Shown: positions 18,415 to 27,332 of the stretch, in pieces
Layout: each line of letters begins with the position of its first letter
Position numbering within the stretch: the stretch's first letter is position 1
Assembly (NCBI RefSeq): GCF_000733845.1
Contig: NZ_JPOI01000001.1
Span: 2,791,001 to 2,855,000, forward strand
Origin: Geobacillus vulcani PSS1
GTDB lineage: Bacteria; Bacillota; Bacilli; Bacillales; Anoxybacillaceae
Direction: 5' to 3'
DNA: 64,000 bases
Translations under genes and position numbers: made by a program
Notes under the pieces: model-generated
Database searches by the model: none
The model's input: only the letters and a program-made list of their open reading frames with translations
Told to the model about the DNA's origin: nothing

Positions 18415-18440
18415 GAAAGAATCCATCCCCGGATTCTTTC
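18415..18440 (-). terminator. Terminator of the YetF-type gene
   Basis: GAAAGAATCC (18415-18424) pairs perfectly with GGATTCTTTC (18431-18440) across a 6-base loop. On the minus strand it is followed by a T-rich tract and lies directly after the gene ending at 18447. Confidence 0.75.
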
Positions 18441-18446
18441 TTCCTC

Positions 18447-19169
18447 TCATTCCGGCGCCGTCGGCCGCCGTGTTGACCGTTGCAGCTCGCTGGGCTGATA
18501 CGTCTGAACAAACAATCCATCCCCTTCGAGCCACTCGGCGATCAATACGTCTTTCGGCGAGGCAATTCCTTGTCTTTGTAGTTCAGCGGTCAGCCATTGC
18601 TCCGTTTTTCCAAGCTCTGCTAATTCATCTGCCAACAGCTGGCCATCCCGGATCAGCGTCACCGGGACATACACCGGGTGGGGCGGCAGACGGAAATCTT
18701 CACGCGTCGTTTTTTGATAATGGGCTTTTTTGAGCACACTGATCTCCCCATCGGCTTCTAAAAAACAAAACGCCACTTCGCGGATCGAAAAGGTCTCATG
18801 TTTGCGGAGCAAGCTTTGCAGCTGATTGAGCGTCAAGCGGCTTTTTTTCAAAGCCTCATAATCGATGACGCCGTTTCGAATAAGCGCCGTCGGCTTCCCC
18901 TCGCTCCATAAGCGGAACGACAACCATTTTTGGCTCGCATACTCGACCAGAAGCAGCATCGCTCCCCAAAGGGTAATCGAATAGATGATGTACCAAAGGT
19001 GAATATGGTCGTCATACAGCGCATTGCCGAGCAGCTCGCCAAGGACAATGGCCGAGATAAACGTAAACGGGCTCATTTGGCTGATCAGCTTTTTGCCGGC
19101 GATTTTAACGACGGCGAACAATAGAATAAAGCCGGTAACCAATTCGATGGTCAGATGAAGCCACTTCAT
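18447..19169 (-). CDS. DUF421 membrane protein (YetF family)
   Basis: The protein of 240 residues has three N-terminal membrane segments (about residues 5-80) and two soluble YetF-type lobes (residues about 85-150 and 155-225), with KPTALIRNGVIDYEALKKSRLT typical of the family. Members are common in spore formers and some are part of spore membrane complexes; the biochemical role is poorly known. ATG 19169 follows AAGGGGGG; the ATG at 19187 is less well placed. It is monocistronic. Confidence 0.82.
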   Translation of the reverse strand: MKWLHLTIELVTGFILLFAVVKIAGKKLISQMSPFTFISAIVLGELLGNALYDDHIHLWYIIYSITLWGAMLLLVEYASQKWLSFRLWSEGKPTALIRNGVIDYEALKKSRLTLNQLQSLLRKHETFSIREVAFCFLEADGEISVLKKAHYQKTTREDFRLPPHPVYVPVTLIRDGQLLADELAELGKTEQWLTAELQRQGIASPKDVLIAEWLEGDGLFVQTYQPSELQRSTRRPTAPE

Positions 19170-19301
19170 GCTGCGCCCCCCTTGCATGCCGTTGATGTTC
19201 GCCCTTTCTTCCCTGTATTGTGCCCTCTGCCGTCTGAGAAGTTTCGCTGTTTGTTTTGCGTTCGCACGGATAAATTCTCCGCAGCTGGAAACACTATGGT
19301 T

Positions 19302-19380
19302 CTAGAAGTTCGGTGATCTGCTGTCTTTCGTCCTTCCTACTCGATGGGCTGAAAACGCACCGCTCTCACCGATCTTCTAG
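19302..19380. repeat. CTAGAAG-family palindromic repeat, short copy
   Basis: CTAGAAGTTCGGTGA (19302-19316) and TCACCGATCTTCTAG (19366-19380) are inverted repeats with 14 of 15 matches. The 79 bp unit sits just upstream of the B-A-C germinant operon. Related copies are at 26231-26371, 51075-51202 and 51199-51338. Confidence 0.75.
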
Positions 19381-19405
19381 AGAGTGCATGGAAAGAAAGG
19401 GATCG

Positions 19406-20500
19406 ATGATGAACGAACAGCCGCTTAGCGCCCTGCAACTGTTATGTATGGTCATGCTGTCAGTCGGGCTGATGAATCACGTGATCATCATCCCCTTTAT
19501 GCTTGAGGCTGCCCATCGCGATGCATGGCTCGCCGCCTTGGGCGCATTGGGGGGCTTGCTTGTCTGGCTGCCGCTGCTTTATTTCACCATCCGACAACTG
19601 AACGGCGAGCGGCTGTTTGACTGGCTCAAAGCCCGGTTTTCAAGCGCGGCCGCTTATGCGGCGGCCGGCGGCAGCAGCGCTTTTTTGCTTCTTCACAGCT
19701 TCGTCACATTAAATGATACCATCACGTTCACGACGACTTCTTATTTGACAGCGACGCCGAGATGGGCGCTGATTTTGGTCATCGTGATCGTTTGTTTTTA
19801 TAACGCGTATCGGGGCCTCGACTCGATTGCCAACACAGCGATGATTATTTGGCCGTTCGTCATCGTCTTCGGCTTTTTCGTCATGCTGTCGACTACTCCC
19901 CATAAAGACTATTCACTGCTCAAGCCCGTGCTTGAACACGGCATGACGCCCGTGCTTCGCGGCATGATGTACGCAGGGGCGGGGTATGCGGAAGTGATCG
20001 TTCTATTGTTTCTTTCCCATCGGCTTCCCCGTCCGTTTTCATGGAAAGCGCTCGCCGCCATCGCCTTCTTCACGGCCGGGCTGAGCATTGGGCCGACGAT
20101 TGGGGCCATTGCCGAATTCGGCCCCGAGCAAGCGACGCGCCTTCGCTATCCGGCGTTTGAGCAATGGCGGATGGTCAGTTTAGGGACGTATATTGAGCAT
20201 GTGGATTTTCTGTCGGTCTATCAATGGTTGTCCGGCGCTTTCATCCGCATCTCCTTATCGACAGCACTGATTGTGGAGCTGTTCCCGATCCGTCATCCAC
20301 ACACCCGCCGCTGGGTGCTCATTGTCCTCTACTTGGCGATCACATTGGCGGCACTGGCACCCGGCAGCGATGAACAGTTTTTGCATTTTGTCAAACATTG
20401 GGTGCTGCCGTCATCACTCTTGTTTTGGTTTGTGCTGTCCATTTTGTTGAGTGGGTTCGCCTTCTTTGCATACCGTAAACAGAAAAGAGGGGTGACATAA
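19406..20500 (+). CDS. Germinant receptor permease subunit B (second operon)
   Basis: The protein of 364 residues has about ten membrane segments and belongs to the GerAB/YndE permease family of the inner spore membrane. It opens a B-A-C operon, an order different from the A-C-B operon at 10.9-14.9 kb. AAAGGGAT precedes two consecutive ATGs (19406 and 19409); either may be used. Its stop overlaps the next start (TAATG at 20498-20502). The paralogue of the first operon is clearly diverged, so the two receptors probably answer different germinants. Confidence 0.83.
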   Translation: MMNEQPLSALQLLCMVMLSVGLMNHVIIIPFMLEAAHRDAWLAALGALGGLLVWLPLLYFTIRQLNGERLFDWLKARFSSAAAYAAAGGSSAFLLLHSFVTLNDTITFTTTSYLTATPRWALILVIVIVCFYNAYRGLDSIANTAMIIWPFVIVFGFFVMLSTTPHKDYSLLKPVLEHGMTPVLRGMMYAGAGYAEVIVLLFLSHRLPRPFSWKALAAIAFFTAGLSIGPTIGAIAEFGPEQATRLRYPAFEQWRMVSLGTYIEHVDFLSVYQWLSGAFIRISLSTALIVELFPIRHPHTRRWVLIVLYLAITLAALAPGSDEQFLHFVKHWVLPSSLLFWFVLSILLSGFAFFAYRKQKRGVT

Positions 20501-22032
20501 TGAAACGACTGATGCGCGCCGCCGAAGGCAAGCGGCTGAAAGACGATTACACAGGACTCGAGACCGTCATCATCTCCGAAGAGGCGTTGCGCACGATGTA
20601 CGCCAAATGCCCTGACGTCATCATGACAGAAACAGCGATTCCATCCCCATTGCTTGACGGCTCAGCTGTGGTGCATTTGCTGTTTATGTATTGTGAGGAA
20701 TTGTGCGATACGCAAATGCTGCAAAAGGCCATTTATCCGATGTTCCGCGAGCTGTGCGAACAGCATCCGTGCTTTTCGGCCGCCGACATCGAGAGGCGCA
20801 AACCGGCGGCGCTTGAATATATGGGAAAAGAAGTGCGGATCGATGATCTCAACTTCAGGCTGTTTAGCGGCGATTTGCTCATTTATTTTCGCGAAGCCGA
20901 TGTTTTGTACACGATGCCGCTTGCCAGCCCGCCCAACCGTGACCCGGAAGAGCCGAACACGGAAGTGTCGATCCGCGGGCCAAAAGATGGATTTATTGAA
21001 GAAATCAGCAAAAACGTCGCGCTCATTCGCAAACGGCTGCGCTCGCACCGGCTTGTCTATGAACGATTCATCATCGGCACACGCAGCCAGACGAAAGTGG
21101 GACTGCTCTATGTCGATGACATTGCCAATACGGCCATCATCGACGAGGTGAGAAGCCGCCTGCTCAGTTTGTACATCGACTCCGTGACCAGCACCAATCA
21201 AATTGAGGAATGGCTGTCGGACAGCCGGTTTTCCTTGTTTCCGATGTTCGGCTATACCGGGCGGCCCGATTTTGCCGTCAATTCGCTCCTCAACGGCCGT
21301 TTTATCATCCTAGTCGACGGGGCGCCGACCGCCCTGATCGGCCCTGGCAATTTAACCTTTTTGCTGAACACATCGGAAGACAACAACACGTTTTTCTTGT
21401 TTGTCGTGTTTCAGCGCCTTCTCCGGCTTGTCGGCACATCAGTCGCCATTTATTTGCCAGGCGCCTGGGTCGCCCTGACTTCCTTCCATCCGGATCAGCT
21501 GCCGTTCACCTTGCTGGCGACGCTCATTTTGTCGCGCCAAGGGGTGCCGCTTCCCGTGCCGCTTGAGATGTTCATTATGATGATTTTGTTTGAGGTGTTT
21601 AAGGAAGCCGGGATGCGGCTGCCGATCGCCATTGGGCAGACGCTGTCGGTCGTCGGCGGCTTGATTATCGGCCAAGCGGCAATCAATGCCGGGCTCGCCG
21701 CTCCAGCGACGCTCGTCATTGCCGCCATTGCCGTCATCTCGACGTTCACGCTCGTCAACCAAAACATCGCCGGCAGCGTCACCCTGCTGCGGTTTATTGT
21801 CTTGACGGCCTCTTCCATTCTCGGCCTGTTCGGCTTCATTCTGTCCCTATTTTTGATTTTGACCTATGCGGTCAACTTGCGCACCTTTGGCGTTCCGTAC
21901 TTGACGCCGCTGGCGCCGCCATCAAAAGATATCGGGAAAGTGTTCATTCCAAGCACATGGAAGCAGTTCCGCACGCGCGACCGCATTGTGCGCCCCAATG
22001 ATCTCATTGCGAAAGAGAGGGAACAAAAATGA
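20500..22032 (+). CDS. Germinant receptor subunit A (second operon)
   Basis: The protein of 510 residues is a GerA family member with the conserved SIRGPKDGFIEEISKNVALI segment near residue 160, a soluble N-terminal half, and about five membrane segments after residue 280. It is the central receptor subunit. AGAGGGGTGAC precedes ATG 20500, and the gene is coupled to both neighbours by overlaps of 1 and 4 bp. Confidence 0.87.
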   Translation: MKRLMRAAEGKRLKDDYTGLETVIISEEALRTMYAKCPDVIMTETAIPSPLLDGSAVVHLLFMYCEELCDTQMLQKAIYPMFRELCEQHPCFSAADIERRKPAALEYMGKEVRIDDLNFRLFSGDLLIYFREADVLYTMPLASPPNRDPEEPNTEVSIRGPKDGFIEEISKNVALIRKRLRSHRLVYERFIIGTRSQTKVGLLYVDDIANTAIIDEVRSRLLSLYIDSVTSTNQIEEWLSDSRFSLFPMFGYTGRPDFAVNSLLNGRFIILVDGAPTALIGPGNLTFLLNTSEDNNTFFLFVVFQRLLRLVGTSVAIYLPGAWVALTSFHPDQLPFTLLATLILSRQGVPLPVPLEMFIMMILFEVFKEAGMRLPIAIGQTLSVVGGLIIGQAAINAGLAAPATLVIAAIAVISTFTLVNQNIAGSVTLLRFIVLTASSILGLFGFILSLFLILTYAVNLRTFGVPYLTPLAPPSKDIGKVFIPSTWKQFRTRDRIVRPNDLIAKEREQK

Positions 22033-23177
22033 GGAAGCGGCTCATTCCCGTCATCGCTTCCGCTATGCTGCTTGGCGGCTGCTGGGATACGCGCAACATC
22101 GACCACATTGTGTATATTCATGCCATTGGGGTGGATTATAAAGATGGCCAAGTGATCGCCTACGTCCAGCTGGTTGGATTCAGCGGCCTCGCCAAAGTCG
22201 AAGCGGGGGGCGGCAAGGAAAAAGCCGCCGTTTCCATCGGTAAAGCGGCCGGCGAAACGTTTAACATCGCAACCGACAAAATTTACCCTTCCATTCAACA
22301 AAGAGTGTCGTGGGGCCATGTCAAAAGCTTTGTCTTTACAACACGCGCCTTGCAAAAAGGCATCGTGGCCGATGTGATCGACGTGCTCAACCGTTACAAC
22401 GAAATTCGTCATACGTCGTGGGTGTACGCCACCGATGAGCCGCTTTCCGAGCTGTTTGAAGCGACGCCGCTGTTGAACGCTTCCTCATACTATTCGCTGT
22501 TGTCCAACCCGGAAGAAATCTTTCAACAAAGTTCGTTCATCCGTCCCATCCGGCTCAGCCGACTAATTGCCGATATGGATGAAAAAGCCGCCACGGCAAG
22601 AATTCCTTCCTTAACGGTCGACCGCCGGCGCTGGATCGAAAATAAAAAACCGAAACCGATGTTGGCGGTTTCCGGTGTCTGTTTTCTTCACGATTACACT
22701 CTGCAAGGATGCAGCCGCCGTTCCGACTTAGAGGGGTTGCGCTGGCTCGAACACGACATTCGCCGCACCCCAATTTATGTCAAACAAAAAGGGAAAACGG
22801 TCGCTTCTCTTGTCGTCCGGGACCCGAAAACGAAATGGTCGGTCAAGACAAAGGACGGAGAACCCGCTTTTACTGTCCAAGTCGAGGCCCAAGGAAGCAT
22901 CATCGAACTGCGCAAGCCGCTCTCGCGAAAACAGCTGACCAAACTGGCGGAGCAAACGGTGAAGCGAGAGATCCGTCACCTGTATGAACTGGGCAGGAAG
23001 CGGCAAATCGATCTATTGAATCTATCGGAGCAGCTGTATCGCCAGCGTCCGGATATTTGGAAGCAACATCAATCCAACGGCCTCATCCCCCTTGGCGACA
23101 ACACGCTGTCCGTGAGCGTCAAGCTGGCGATCGGGGCATCCGGAAAAGAAAAGTTGAATTACCGGGCCGGTGATTGA
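22029..23177 (+). CDS. Germinant receptor lipoprotein subunit C (second operon)
   Basis: The protein of 382 residues begins with a lipoprotein signal (MRKRLIPVIASAMLLGGCWD, lipidated Cys18) and continues as a GerAC-type subunit (HAIGVDYKDGQVIAYVQLV). ATG 22029 overlaps the stop of the A gene by 4 bp. It is the last gene of the operon; a sigma-A-like promoter for the next gene begins inside its stop region. Confidence 0.87.
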   Translation: MRKRLIPVIASAMLLGGCWDTRNIDHIVYIHAIGVDYKDGQVIAYVQLVGFSGLAKVEAGGGKEKAAVSIGKAAGETFNIATDKIYPSIQQRVSWGHVKSFVFTTRALQKGIVADVIDVLNRYNEIRHTSWVYATDEPLSELFEATPLLNASSYYSLLSNPEEIFQQSSFIRPIRLSRLIADMDEKAATARIPSLTVDRRRWIENKKPKPMLAVSGVCFLHDYTLQGCSRRSDLEGLRWLEHDIRRTPIYVKQKGKTVASLVVRDPKTKWSVKTKDGEPAFTVQVEAQGSIIELRKPLSRKQLTKLAEQTVKREIRHLYELGRKRQIDLLNLSEQLYRQRPDIWKQHQSNGLIPLGDNTLSVSVKLAIGASGKEKLNYRAGD

Positions 23178-23201
23178 AAAGACAAAAAAATAAAGTATAA
23201 T
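23174..23201 (+). promoter_or_regulatory. Sigma-A promoter of the fsr-like pseudogene
   Basis: TTGAAA (23174-23179) and TATAAT (23196-23201) are 16 bp apart, with AT-rich sequence downstream and GGGGGAG before the ATG at 23239. The promoter looks intact although the gene it serves is broken. Confidence 0.65.
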
Positions 23202-23238
23202 TAGGAATATTACGATATATTTTGAACGGGGGAGAACG

Positions 23239-23562
23239 ATGAACACCCGTACAGAGCGAACGAGCGCCGTCGGCATGACCATCTCCCCCATTTTGTTCGC
23301 CGTCAGCCTCGGCCACTTTTTGAACGAGGCGATGCAAGCGGTCATCCCGGCGCTCTTTCCGATTTTGCAGCCGTCAATGAAGCTGTCGTATACACAAATC
23401 GGTTGGACCGCGTTTTGACGTCATCTGTCATGCAGCCGGTCGTCGGCTTATGGACGGACCCGGACGCCGGCGCCGTACTTTCTGCCGCTCCTCGGCATGG
23501 CGGCAAGTTTGCTCGGCATGGCCGAGGCGGCTTTTGCGCCGAATTTTTGGTTGGCCTTATAG
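23239..23562 (+). pseudogene. Fosmidomycin-resistance-type MFS exporter, remnant
   Basis: The first 59 codons match the N-terminus of Fsr-type MFS exporters (VSLGHFLNEAMQAVIPALFP, then QIGWTAF) and stop at TGA 23416-23418. Family sequence continues in a shifted frame (LTSSVMQPVVGLWTDP) and, after another shift near 23460, as PYFLPLLGMAASLLGMA and FAPNFWLAL, up to a TAG at 23560-23562. Everything after the second or third membrane segment is missing. So there are two frameshifts and a 3' truncation. The family exports fosmidomycin and related compounds; no product is expected here. Confidence 0.8.
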
Positions 23563-23679
23563 GCAATGCGTGCTGTTGGACGTATAGAATCTATAAGCCA
23601 CAAATCTATTTTTCTTTCAACCTTTTCCGAGTTATAATGGAAAACGATGATGTTCATTATCATTTAGGAGATTTTTTGT

Positions 23680-24972
23680 ATGGCAGGTTTTTATATCAAT
23701 CAGCACGTGCTCAATAACTTGTTTTATATTTTGGTCACCGTCTTTGCTTTTTCGTTTCTTTATGATCATAGCCGAGCGGCTCAGCGCCGGCCGTTCTATG
23801 GCCGGGCGCTGCTTGGCGTCTGCTTGGCGCTGGCGGCTGTGCTGTGCATGAAGTTTCCCATTTACATCGATCCGATTTGCGTCCATGATTTCCGGCAAAT
23901 TCCGTTTTTGCTTGGAACGCTGTATGGCGGAGGCGGCTTAGGGGCGGTGCTGTTTGTCGTCTTGATGCTGGCGCGCACCATTTTGTATGGCTTTCAGCCG
24001 CTGACATTCATCGTTTACGCCATCATGTTCGCCATCACAGCAGCTGTTTCTCCTCTGTTTCGCAAGCTGCCCCGAACAAGCAAGCTCATGATGTCGCTCG
24101 GACTGACGTTTTTGCTGGCGGTGGTGGTGACGTTTGTTGCCATTCTCATCGCCGATTTTCCCGTGACAAAACCGTATATTGTCTATTTCATTCTGTTGCC
24201 GCCGTTTGTCACGATGTTTGCCGTCTATGTGATGGAGACGCTTCTTGAAGCGCAGTGCGCCCGCGCAGAATTAATAAAAATGGAAAAAATGGAAATTGTC
24301 AGCCAAATAGCGGCGAGCATTTCGCATGAAATCCGCAACCCGCTCACCGTTGTCAAAGGGTTCATCCAATTGTTGCAAACGGGGCGTTTGCCGCGCGAAA
24401 CGGAGGAGCGGTACATCCGCATCGCTTTAGAAGAACTTGAGCGGGCAGAAACGATTATTCGCGACTATTTGACGTTCGCCAAACCGGCGCCAAAAGAGAT
24501 GGAGCCGATCGATGTCGCCGCCCAGCTTCAAAAAGTGCTGCAAATGATTACACCGATGGCTCGTATGCATTCCATCGATGTGTTTTCTTCTCTTGAGCAT
24601 GGCGTGGTCATCGGAAATGTGCAATATTTTCAACAATGTTTTCTCAATTTGTTGAAAAACAGCATTGAGGCGATGCCAAACGGCGGAACGCTCCGCGTCG
24701 CAGTCCAAAACCGAGAAACGTCGATCGTCATCACTATTTCTGACAACGGCATCGGCATGACGAAAGAGCAAGTGCGCCGTTTCGGCGAACCATACTTCAG
24801 CACAAAAGAAAAAGGAACGGGGCTTGGCGCGATGGTCGCTGTCAAAATCATCGAGCAAATGGGCGGAACGTGGGAAATCGAAAGCGCCGTCCAAAAAGGA
24901 ACGACGTTGACGATCACCTTGCCGGCAAGCCGGGTGCAACCGCCGACAGCGGGACGAAGCGCGGCCGGCTGA
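23680..24972 (+). CDS. kinB: Membrane sensor histidine kinase, KinB-like
   Basis: The protein of 430 residues has five to six membrane segments (about residues 10-195) of the 5TM-LYT type, then HisKA (ASISHEIRNPLTVVKGFIQL, phospho-His near residue 218) and HATPase boxes (LLKNSIEAMPNGG, ISDNGIGMT, KGTGLGAMVAVKI). Length and layout match B. subtilis KinB (428 residues), which feeds phosphate into the Spo0F-Spo0B-Spo0A relay. There is no response regulator and no kapB-like gene next to it, as expected for an orphan relay kinase except for the absent kapB. AGGAG lies upstream of ATG 23680. KinB identity is inferred from layout. Confidence 0.8.
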   Translation: MAGFYINQHVLNNLFYILVTVFAFSFLYDHSRAAQRRPFYGRALLGVCLALAAVLCMKFPIYIDPICVHDFRQIPFLLGTLYGGGGLGAVLFVVLMLARTILYGFQPLTFIVYAIMFAITAAVSPLFRKLPRTSKLMMSLGLTFLLAVVVTFVAILIADFPVTKPYIVYFILLPPFVTMFAVYVMETLLEAQCARAELIKMEKMEIVSQIAASISHEIRNPLTVVKGFIQLLQTGRLPRETEERYIRIALEELERAETIIRDYLTFAKPAPKEMEPIDVAAQLQKVLQMITPMARMHSIDVFSSLEHGVVIGNVQYFQQCFLNLLKNSIEAMPNGGTLRVAVQNRETSIVITISDNGIGMTKEQVRRFGEPYFSTKEKGTGLGAMVAVKIIEQMGGTWEIESAVQKGTTLTITLPASRVQPPTAGRSAAG

Positions 24973-24975
24973 GCG

Positions 24976-25010
24976 AAAAAACGGATGCCCTGATTTCAGG
25001 CATCCGTTTT
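24976..25010. terminator. Bidirectional terminator between kinB and a small convergent gene
   Basis: AAAAACGGATGCC (24976-24988) pairs with GGCATCCGTTTT (24999-25010), with A and T runs on the outer sides. Confidence 0.8.
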
Positions 25011-25030
25011 GTTCTTAGTGATTGGCGCGA

Positions 25031-25237
25031 TCACTGGACTTCTTCAAAATAATCTTTGTAAAACCCGCCGACTTTCCCGCTGTTGTCGATCACAAAATAA
25101 AACTCGTCCGTTTCGTTTTTCACTTCGTACACGTTGCCCGGCGTCAACACATTGCTGACCATGTACTTTTCCGCGTTCGTATGGACGCATTTCACTTTTT
25201 TGATCGTCGGCCGGGTCGCCCATGTGTAATGGATCAT
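25031..25237 (-). CDS. Small conserved Bacillaceae protein (DUF6501-like)
   Basis: The 68-residue protein (starting MIHYTWATRPTIKKVKC, ending YKDYFEEVQ) resembles a small conserved Bacillaceae family that I remember as DUF6501. It has no membrane segment and contains an aromatic-rich beta-type C-terminus with VIDNSGKVGGFYKDYF. GGAGATGACGCC precedes the start. It is monocistronic and convergent with kinB. The function is unknown. Confidence 0.7.
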   Translation of the reverse strand: MIHYTWATRPTIKKVKCVHTNAEKYMVSNVLTPGNVYEVKNETDEFYFVIDNSGKVGGFYKDYFEEVQ

Positions 25238-25421
25238 GGCGTCATCTCCTTCTTCTTTATGCTGTTCCCTTTATTATTGTAACGGCCGAACTCTTTCCTT
25301 GCAACGTTCCGCGCCCAGCAGGCCGCCTCGCCGTTGGCGGCGGCGGACAGCCGTGCTATAGTGGAACTGTGCGCACACCCGCCGACAAGCTAGGCCATCA
25401 TGCCTGAAAGGAGTGATGCTG

Positions 25422-26195
25422 ATGTTTTTGCCTTCGTTCCGTTTGGACGGAAAAACAGCGCTTGTGACCGGAGCCGGGCGCGGCATCGGGCGGGCGATCG
25501 CCATCGGATTCGCCGAAGCCGGAGCGGACGTAGCGCTCATCGCCCGGACGAAAGCCGATTTGGAAGAAACGGCAAGCCACATTGAGCAGCTCGGGCGAAA
25601 AGCGTACATATGGCCGATCGATGTCACTGACCGGGAAGCGGTGCACGAGGCGGTCACCGGCGTCAAGCAACAGGCTGGATCCCTTGAGATCGTCGTCAAC
25701 AACGCCGGAATGAACATCCGCACCCCGGCTTTGGAGGTGACAGACAACGAATGGGAATTGATCATGAACACCAACTTGAAGTCCGCGTTTCTCGTCTCGC
25801 AAGAAGCGGGGCGCGTGATGAAAGAACAAGGGCGGGGCGGCAAAATCATCAACATTGCCTCGGTCGCCGGTCATGTCGCCTTGCGCACCGGCGTTGTGTA
25901 CGCCGCAACCAAAGCAGCGCTCATCCAAATGACGAAAGTGCTGGCGTTTGAGTGGGGGCGCTATGGCATTCTCGTCAACGCCATCGGCCCATGGTATTTC
26001 CGCACGCCGCTCACCAAAGCGTTGCTTGAAGACGAAGCGTACGTGAACGACATTATCGCCGTCACCCCGCTCAGACGGATCGGCGAGCTGCCTGAACTCG
26101 TCGGTCCAGCTGTGTTCCTCGCCTCTGATGCGGCCAACTACATCACCGGCCAAACGCTGTTTGTCGACGGCGGCATGACAATCCACGGTTTTTGA
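25422..26195 (+). CDS. Short-chain dehydrogenase/reductase
   Basis: The protein of 257 residues is a classical SDR. It has the NAD(P) motif TGAGRGIG near residue 18, NNAG near residue 93, and the Ser-Tyr-Lys catalytic set in IASVAG and VVYAATKAA. It ends with DGGMTIHGF. Sequence style is close to gluconate-5-dehydrogenase and 3-oxoacyl reductases, but the substrate cannot be told. AAAGGAG at 25407-25413 is 8 bases before ATG 25422; the GTG at 25413 would overlap the ribosome site. The gene stands alone. Confidence 0.85.
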   Translation: MFLPSFRLDGKTALVTGAGRGIGRAIAIGFAEAGADVALIARTKADLEETASHIEQLGRKAYIWPIDVTDREAVHEAVTGVKQQAGSLEIVVNNAGMNIRTPALEVTDNEWELIMNTNLKSAFLVSQEAGRVMKEQGRGGKIINIASVAGHVALRTGVVYAATKAALIQMTKVLAFEWGRYGILVNAIGPWYFRTPLTKALLEDEAYVNDIIAVTPLRRIGELPELVGPAVFLASDAANYITGQTLFVDGGMTIHGF

Positions 26196-26230
26196 TAAAG
26201 CGCAGCCCCAGCGGGCACGCTATAAACATC

Positions 26231-26371
26231 CTAGAAGGCCGGTGAAAAACCGCTGTCACACACCAATCGGCGGCATTTTCATTCAGAAAAGAAAGCTGAT
26301 TCTGCGAGGTTTCTCTAATTGAGAAATAAATGGAATCAGCAGTATTTTGCACTAAATCACCAGCCTTCTAG
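26231..26371. repeat. CTAGAAG-family palindromic repeat, long copy
   Basis: CTAGAAGGCCGGTGA (26231-26245) and TCACCAGCCTTCTAG (26357-26371) are inverted repeats (14 of 15). The reverse complement of the 141 bp unit aligns along much of its length with the 51199-51338 copy, including a shared TTTCTCAA-TAGA-AA stretch, so this is a true repeat family and not only similar ends. Confidence 0.8.
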
Positions 26372-26398
26372 ATCATCTCAACAAGGAGGCCGCAAAAC

Positions 26399-26575
26399 AT
26401 GAGCGAACAAGAAAGCAAACGGCAATTTCAGGACGACTTGGACCAATACCGGATGGACAACGTCACCCATGCGCCGAAACACTACGTGTACCAAGTCGGT
26501 TACGAAGCGTCCAGCGGCAACCCGACCGGCGACCATCGGGAAGCGAAAAAAACGCGCGAATGGCCGCACAGCTGA
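26399..26575 (+). CDS. Small hydrophilic protein, unknown function
   Basis: The 58-residue protein (MSEQESKRQFQDDLDQYRMD...REWPHS) is charged and tyrosine-rich with no membrane segment. AAGGAGG precedes ATG 26399 by 8 bases and a terminator follows, so it is a credible gene. I do not recognise the family. It lies directly behind the CTAGAAG repeat, whose right end is 27 bp before the start codon, so the repeat may influence its expression. Confidence 0.7.
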   Translation: MSEQESKRQFQDDLDQYRMDNVTHAPKHYVYQVGYEASSGNPTGDHREAKKTREWPHS

Positions 26576-26645
26576 AGAGGTTGGCCTCAAAAAACCGTCG
26601 TGTTCGGCCGAAGCAGCGGCGTGAATACGCCTGATGCGGCGGATC

Positions 26646-26686
26646 AGGAGGGGGAGCTCACTGCCTTTGGGAGACTCCCTCCTTTT
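26646..26686 (+). terminator. Terminator of the 58-residue gene
   Basis: AGGAGGGGGAG (26646-26656) pairs with ACTCCCTCC (26674-26682), with one bulge, and is followed by TTTT. Confidence 0.7.
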
Positions 26687-26781
26687 GCTGTTGGCATGGA
26701 AAGTCGGCAACGATGGTCCAAGCCAAAAGCGAAACGCAAGCCATGACGGGCGGCTGAGGACGCCTCTGGCGACGCCTCTGG

Positions 26782-26976
26782 CTACGGTTCGTCGCGCACG
26801 GCCTCAAATTCAATGATGCGCCCACAAGGCTCAACCGTCGTTTCACCGTTCGCTTCCACTTCGCGGAAAATCGGCTGCTCGACGCGGCGGATGGGACGGT
26901 ATCCTTCTCGTTTCATCCGTTCTAAACAGGCGGCAAGCGTTTCCCCTTCCGCTACGGTAAATCGTTTTTTCTTCAT
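26782..26976 (-). CDS. NETI-motif family small protein
   Basis: The 64-residue protein (MKKKRFTVAEGETLAACLER..., RPIRRVEQPIFREV, VEPCGRIIEFE) fits the small Bacillaceae proteins called NETI motif-containing; the motif itself reads GETL here. It has no membrane segment and its function is unknown. ATG 26976 has AGGAAAG close upstream; a TTG at 26991 behind GGAGGGAGGG is an alternative start. Confidence 0.7.
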   Translation of the reverse strand: MKKKRFTVAEGETLAACLERMKREGYRPIRRVEQPIFREVEANGETTVEPCGRIIEFEAVRDEP

Positions 26977-27101
26977 CGCTTTCCTGGCCAAAGAGGCGCG
27001 CCCTCCCTCCTCCCACTAGAAATGTTGACATATCAAGGCTTCACGGCCTTTCCTTATAACTATTGTACCCCAAAAAAGAAGCCGGATCCTTGTCGTCCGG
27101 C

Positions 27102-27251
27102 TCAGCGCGTTTTTTGCACATATTTTCGGTACAGCCCGTACAGCTCCGTCGCCTTGTACGTTTCAATTTTTTTCCGTCCAACCGGATGACGGGCAATACC
27201 TGCCTTTTTCAACTCAGCCACAAGCCATCCTTTCGAGCCGAAATGCGCCAT
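27102..27251 (-). CDS. DUF2639-type small protein
   Basis: The 49-residue protein (MAHFGSKGWLVAELKKAGI..., ELYGLYRKYV) is a recognisable small conserved Bacillus family similar to YflJ. It is basic with no membrane segment. AGGAGGGGGAG precedes ATG 27251; the frame open to 27329 has no ribosome site. Function unknown. Confidence 0.75.
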   Translation of the reverse strand: MAHFGSKGWLVAELKKAGIARHPVGRKKIETYKATELYGLYRKYVQKTR

Positions 27252-27332
27252 GGGCGCTCCCCCTCCTTTTTCGTGCGGCTTGTCTTTATGTATATGCGCC
27301 CAAACAAAGGTTGAGAACGCCTTGGACAACAG

